Program-made: the position numbers and the translations under genes | Part shown: positions 6,719 through 9,392 of the stretch, one piece after another | Numbering within the stretch: the first letter of the stretch is position 1 | How the letters are laid out: the number at the start of each line of letters is the position of its first letter | Assembly: GCA_030693105.1 (NCBI GenBank) | Contig: JAUYBK010000010.1 | Coordinates: forward strand, 1 to 9,392 | Length of the DNA stretch: 9,392 nt | Reading direction: 5' to 3' | Origin: Methanobacteriaceae archaeon | GTDB taxonomy: Archaea; Methanobacteriota; Methanobacteria; Methanobacteriales; Methanobacteriaceae | The notes under the pieces: generated by a model | Databases searched by the model: none | Told to the model about the DNA's origin: nothing | Seen by the model: only the letters and a program-made list of their open reading frames with translations

Positions 6719-7067
6719 AACCAATGATGTTTGTGACGAGCGCTGCATCAACGAAGACGCAGTCCGGGAAGTAAAGGAGAAAATGCTTCCTGAAGAGATT
6801 TTCAGCCACGTATCTGATGACTTTAAGATCATAGGAGACCCTACCAGAGTTAAAATACTGTTCGCCCTTTCTAAGAAAGAGTTGTGCGTCTGCGATCTAT
6901 CCCGTATCATTGGCATGACCGAATCAGCCGTATCGCACCAGCTCCGCTTGTTAAGAAACCGCAATATGGTTAAATTCAGAAAAGAAGGTAAGATGGCCTA
7001 TTACTCCCTGGCAGACTCGCACGTGATCCATCTCATAAAAATGGGGGTTCAACATGCCCGAGAATGA
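6714..7067 (+). CDS. cadC: CadC-like ArsR/SmtB-family metal-sensing repressor
   Basis: A 117-residue winged-helix repressor. Ligands of both metal sites defined in staphylococcal CadC are present at the same residue numbers: the Cd/Pb/Bi thiolate site (alpha3N) Cys7, Cys11, Cys58, Cys60 (within ELCVCDLS), and the Zn-sensing alpha5 site Asp101, His103, His114, Glu117 (SLADSH...QHARE). The recognition helix is about residues 69-82 (TESAVSHQLRLLRN), followed by the wing FRKEGKMAYYSL. It is predicted to repress its own operon as a dimer and to fall off DNA on binding Cd, Pb or Zn. ATG 6714 is chosen because this start gives the exact CadC register and sits at the predicted transcript start. The stop overlaps cadA by 14 nt, which suggests translational coupling. 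Identity is firm; the inducing metals are inferred from the ligands. Confidence 0.95.
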   Translation: MKTNDVCDERCINEDAVREVKEKMLPEEIFSHVSDDFKIIGDPTRVKILFALSKKELCVCDLSRIIGMTESAVSHQLRLLRNRNMVKFRKEGKMAYYSLADSHVIHLIKMGVQHARE

Positions 7068-8991
7068 GTGTAAAAATGTTGAGGCGACGTGCAGCTGTTG
7101 CGGAGGCGATGTTTTCGAAGAAAAAGAAAAGCCTTGGAAAAGAACACCCTTAATTATCATCTCCACTTCAGCTGTGTTTTTTTCTTTAGGTCTTTTATTA
7201 GAGAACGTTCTAAAGAGGGACTTGTTGGCAGAGGCTTTATTCCTTTTAGTGGTAGCTGTAGCGGGTTATTCCATTTTTAAAGGTGCATATAAAGGAATTT
7301 TAAAGTTTCGTTTTAATATGAACCTCCTCATAACCATCGCTGCGGTTGGAGCATTTTTAATAGGCCATGGGGAAGAGGGGGCTGCAGTTATATTCCTGTT
7401 CTACGTGGCTGAATTTCTAGAAGACTACGCTGGTGAAAGGGCACAAAACTCGATTGGAGATCTCCTTAAACTAGCACCCGAAACTGCTCATGTAATTAGA
7501 GGCAAGCAGGAGTTGAAAATTCACGTGCACGGCGTGGATTTGGGTGAAATAGTGGTGGTGAGGCCTGGTGATAAGATACCATTAGACGGAGTAGTGGTTA
7601 AAGGCTCATCAGACGTGGATCAGGCCCCCATAACGGGTGAAAGCGTTCCGGTAAGTAAGAAAAAAGGAGATATAGTCTTCGCTGGTACTATCAACACCGA
7701 GGGATATCTGGAGATAGAAGTGACTAAAAAGTCTGATGAAACCATTATATCCCAAATAATAGAGCTGGTTAAGGAGTCCAAAAACAGGAAGTCCAAAACA
7801 GAAAGCTTCATTGACCGGTTCGCTACTTACTACACTCCTACTGTTATTTTATTAGCCATTTTAGTGGCTACTGTGCCTCCCTTTCTTTGGGGGCTGGCTC
7901 TTAATGAATGGTTTTACCGGGCCCTGGTGCTCCTGGTGGTTTCCTGTCCCTGTGCCCTGGCTATATCCACCCCCATATCCATGGTCTCCGGGATAACCTC
8001 TGCCACCAGAAAAGGAGTCCTGATAAAAGGATCAGAATATGTGGAGGAGATGAGAAACGTGAAGGCCGTAGTCTTTGACAAGACCGGGACCTTAACTGAA
8101 GGACGTTTAGAGGTAACCGACGTTTTGGAAGTTAAAGGCTACACTTCACGAGACGTTTTAAAGATTGCAGGATCTCTGGAGTCACAGTCCCCCCATCCGC
8201 TGGCGAAGGCCATATTCAAAAAGGCCCAGGATGAGGGTTTAGAACTAGAAAAAGTTCATAACTTTAAATCTTTGACGGGAACTGGTCTGGAAGGGGAAAT
8301 TAATGGTAAAAAATTTTATATTGGTAAAAAGAACCTTTTTGAAGGCATTTGCATTCCCACTGACAAGATAGCTGAGTTTGAAAGTGAAGGTAAAACTTCG
8401 GTGTTAATTGGTGATACTGACCACATTATAGGTTTAATAGGGCTAATGGACAGAATCCGGGATGAGTCTTTAAACACCGTTAAATTCTTAAAAGAAAACA
8501 AGATAGTCACTATTATGCTCACTGGGGATAACCAGGGAACGGCCCGTGCTGTGGCCGCTCATTTAATGTTAGACGAATATTATTACGGACTCTTACCCGC
8601 AGATAAGGTTGAAAAGATTGACCATTTGGTGGAGCGCTACGGACACGTGGCCATGGTGGGAGACGGGGTTAACGATGCTCCAGCCCTGGCCCGGGCCAAC
8701 ATAGGCATTGCCATGGGTGCCGCCGGGTCAGACGTGGCCATTAAAACTGCCGACGTGGCTCTGATGCACGACGACTTGTCTAAGTTAGAGTATCTGGTTA
8801 AGTTGAGCAAAAAGACCATGGGTGTGGTCAAAGAGAACGTTGCGTTGTCGGTGCTACTTAAAAGTTCATTTGCAGTTTTTGCTATTTTGGGAGTCATCAA
8901 CCTGTGGATGGCAGTAGGTATTGGAGATATGGGACTCAGTCTAGCTGTAATCTTGAATGCATTAAGAATAGGGAGTCATAAAGCTCCCTAA
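7054..8991 (+). CDS. cadA: Zn/Cd/Pb-translocating P1B-type ATPase
   Basis: A 645-residue CPC-class (P1B-2, CadA/ZntA) efflux ATPase. Sites seen: TGE (194-196), membrane Cys298-Pro-Cys300, DKTGT with phosphorylated Asp342, SPHP (His381-Pro382), GDGVND (Asp537), and the P1B-2 marker pair Lys603 (LLKSSF) and Asp625 (IGDMG), which correspond to the Lys and Asp that help bind divalent metal in E. coli ZntA. Eight membrane helices are expected. The N-terminus lacks the usual HMA domain with GMTCxxC; a short tail with Cys6, Cys13, Cys15 and Cys16 (CSCC) replaces it and may bind metal. Start ATG 7054 lies inside the cadC 3' end, with GGGGG (7043-7047) as a modest ribosome binding site. Co-transcribed with cadC and therefore presumably induced by the metals it exports. 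The gene is intact and is followed by a hairpin terminator. Confidence 0.95.
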   Translation: MPENECKNVEATCSCCGGDVFEEKEKPWKRTPLIIISTSAVFFSLGLLLENVLKRDLLAEALFLLVVAVAGYSIFKGAYKGILKFRFNMNLLITIAAVGAFLIGHGEEGAAVIFLFYVAEFLEDYAGERAQNSIGDLLKLAPETAHVIRGKQELKIHVHGVDLGEIVVVRPGDKIPLDGVVVKGSSDVDQAPITGESVPVSKKKGDIVFAGTINTEGYLEIEVTKKSDETIISQIIELVKESKNRKSKTESFIDRFATYYTPTVILLAILVATVPPFLWGLALNEWFYRALVLLVVSCPCALAISTPISMVSGITSATRKGVLIKGSEYVEEMRNVKAVVFDKTGTLTEGRLEVTDVLEVKGYTSRDVLKIAGSLESQSPHPLAKAIFKKAQDEGLELEKVHNFKSLTGTGLEGEINGKKFYIGKKNLFEGICIPTDKIAEFESEGKTSVLIGDTDHIIGLIGLMDRIRDESLNTVKFLKENKIVTIMLTGDNQGTARAVAAHLMLDEYYYGLLPADKVEKIDHLVERYGHVAMVGDGVNDAPALARANIGIAMGAAGSDVAIKTADVALMHDDLSKLEYLVKLSKKTMGVVKENVALSVLLKSSFAVFAILGVINLWMAVGIGDMGLSLAVILNALRIGSHKAP

Positions 8992-9006
8992 TACCTTTTA
9001 TTTTTT
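8969..9006 (+). terminator. Hairpin plus T-tract terminator of cadCA
   Basis: A perfect 7-bp stem, TAGGGAG (8969-8975) with CTCCCTA (8984-8990) and an 8-nt loop, spans the end of cadA and takes in the first two bases of its stop codon. It is followed by the T-rich tract CCTTTTATTTTTTC (8994-9007). This resembles a classical intrinsic terminator, and it lies between two convergent genes. The stem is short, and the T-tract alone may be what matters in an archaeon. Confidence 0.5.
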
Positions 9007-9392
9007 CTCAATTACTCTAGATGCAAAGTAGAAGCCGATAATTACCAGTACCACCGCCCACAAGTTGTCGAAAACCCCTCCTACAATGTTGGTGGTCATC
9101 ACTGATGATGCTGTGACATTTTTGGTGGCATCAATTAGGACATCAGCTTTTATCTGGTTGGAGAAAGCCATATGAAAAAATAGACTGATATTATCGATAT
9201 AGTTAGGGCTTTTCTGAATTCTCCGTCTTCCAGTACCCAATAGTCGGTAATAAGAAACATTCCGACTAGCATGGACAAAAACGTTCCGAACCCCACAATT
9301 CCCAGGCCACCATAAATGTCTCCGTTACGGGCTGCGGAGAAGCCCCATCAAATGCTAAAGATTGAACATGCAACTATTAAAACCAATCCGCC
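8998..9392 (-). pseudogene. 3' part of an interrupted membrane protein of unknown function (cut by the window edge)
   Basis: Read on the minus strand from the edge: a hydrophobic segment (GGLVLIVACSIFSI), an in-frame TGA (9348-9350), WGFSAARNGDIYGGLG, a second hydrophobic segment (IVGFGTFLSMLVGMFLITDY), WVLEDGEFRKALTI, and then a frame change. In the run of six T (plus-strand A, 9175-9180) one added T would read SVYFFHMAFSNQIKADVLIDATKN and continue to a last hydrophobic segment (NLWAVVLVIIGFYFAS) and the stop at 8998-9000. Three to four membrane segments are visible in about 130 residues; the N-terminus lies outside the window. I do not recognise the family and assign no function. The short ATG-started reading 8998-9240 is only the tail. 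Convergent with cadA, 6 bases apart. Confidence 0.55.

Noticed and set aside
6675..6720. Mobile-element end or attachment site at the cadC boundary
   Set aside because: The dyads fit a known operator type in a promoter position; no transposase, target duplication or tRNA end was found nearby.

Overview
The window looks like chromosomal DNA of a methanogenic euryarchaeon, most likely a Methanobacterium-type organism. This is inferred, not searched. The support is archaeal TATA elements (TTTATATA before cadC, TTTTTATA before the TMEM175 remnant), a probable leaderless cadC transcript, long T-tracts instead of classical terminators at gene ends, GGAGG/GGTG-type ribosome binding sites, and protein families typical of these genomes. 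No rRNA, tRNA, insertion sequence, CRISPR array or origin was seen.

Layout. Positions 115-2111 (minus strand) hold a trkH-family K+ transporter gene followed by a small GyrI-like ligand-binding protein with its own promoter and an inverted repeat. A gap of about 260 bases (2171-2428) follows, then a broken TMEM175/DUF1211 channel gene on the plus strand (2429-3036). Next is an intact copB-type (CPH motif) copper/silver P-type ATPase (3128-5119), then an intact CPBP-family membrane protease (5184-5936). A decayed SAM-dependent methyltransferase lies convergently on the minus strand (5964-about 6630). It is divergent from a compact cadC-cadA operon on the plus strand (6714-8991): a CadC/ArsR-SmtB metal sensor and a Zn/Cd/Pb P-type ATPase overlapping by 14 nt. 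The right edge carries the end of a minus-strand membrane protein of unknown function with a stop and a frameshift (8998-9392).

How it fits together. The clearest functional unit is metal efflux. CadC retains the residues of both metal sites known from the staphylococcal protein, at identical residue numbers. A double TTCA-N2-TGAA operator overlaps the predicted start of its own transcript, so the operon should be derepressed by Cd/Pb/Zn and make CadA, which exports the metal. The separate CopB ATPase covers the Cu/Ag class. TrkH and the TMEM175 remnant belong to K+ transport.

The other striking property is that four genes (trkH 5' end, TMEM175, methyltransferase, right-edge membrane protein) contain frame breaks, two of them in T homopolymers, while the metal genes, the protease and the GyrI-like gene are intact. 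This is either real decay or uneven sequence quality; the window alone cannot decide for the pure indels. The methyltransferase, with three independent lesions, looks genuinely decayed. I see no convincing wholly new system here.
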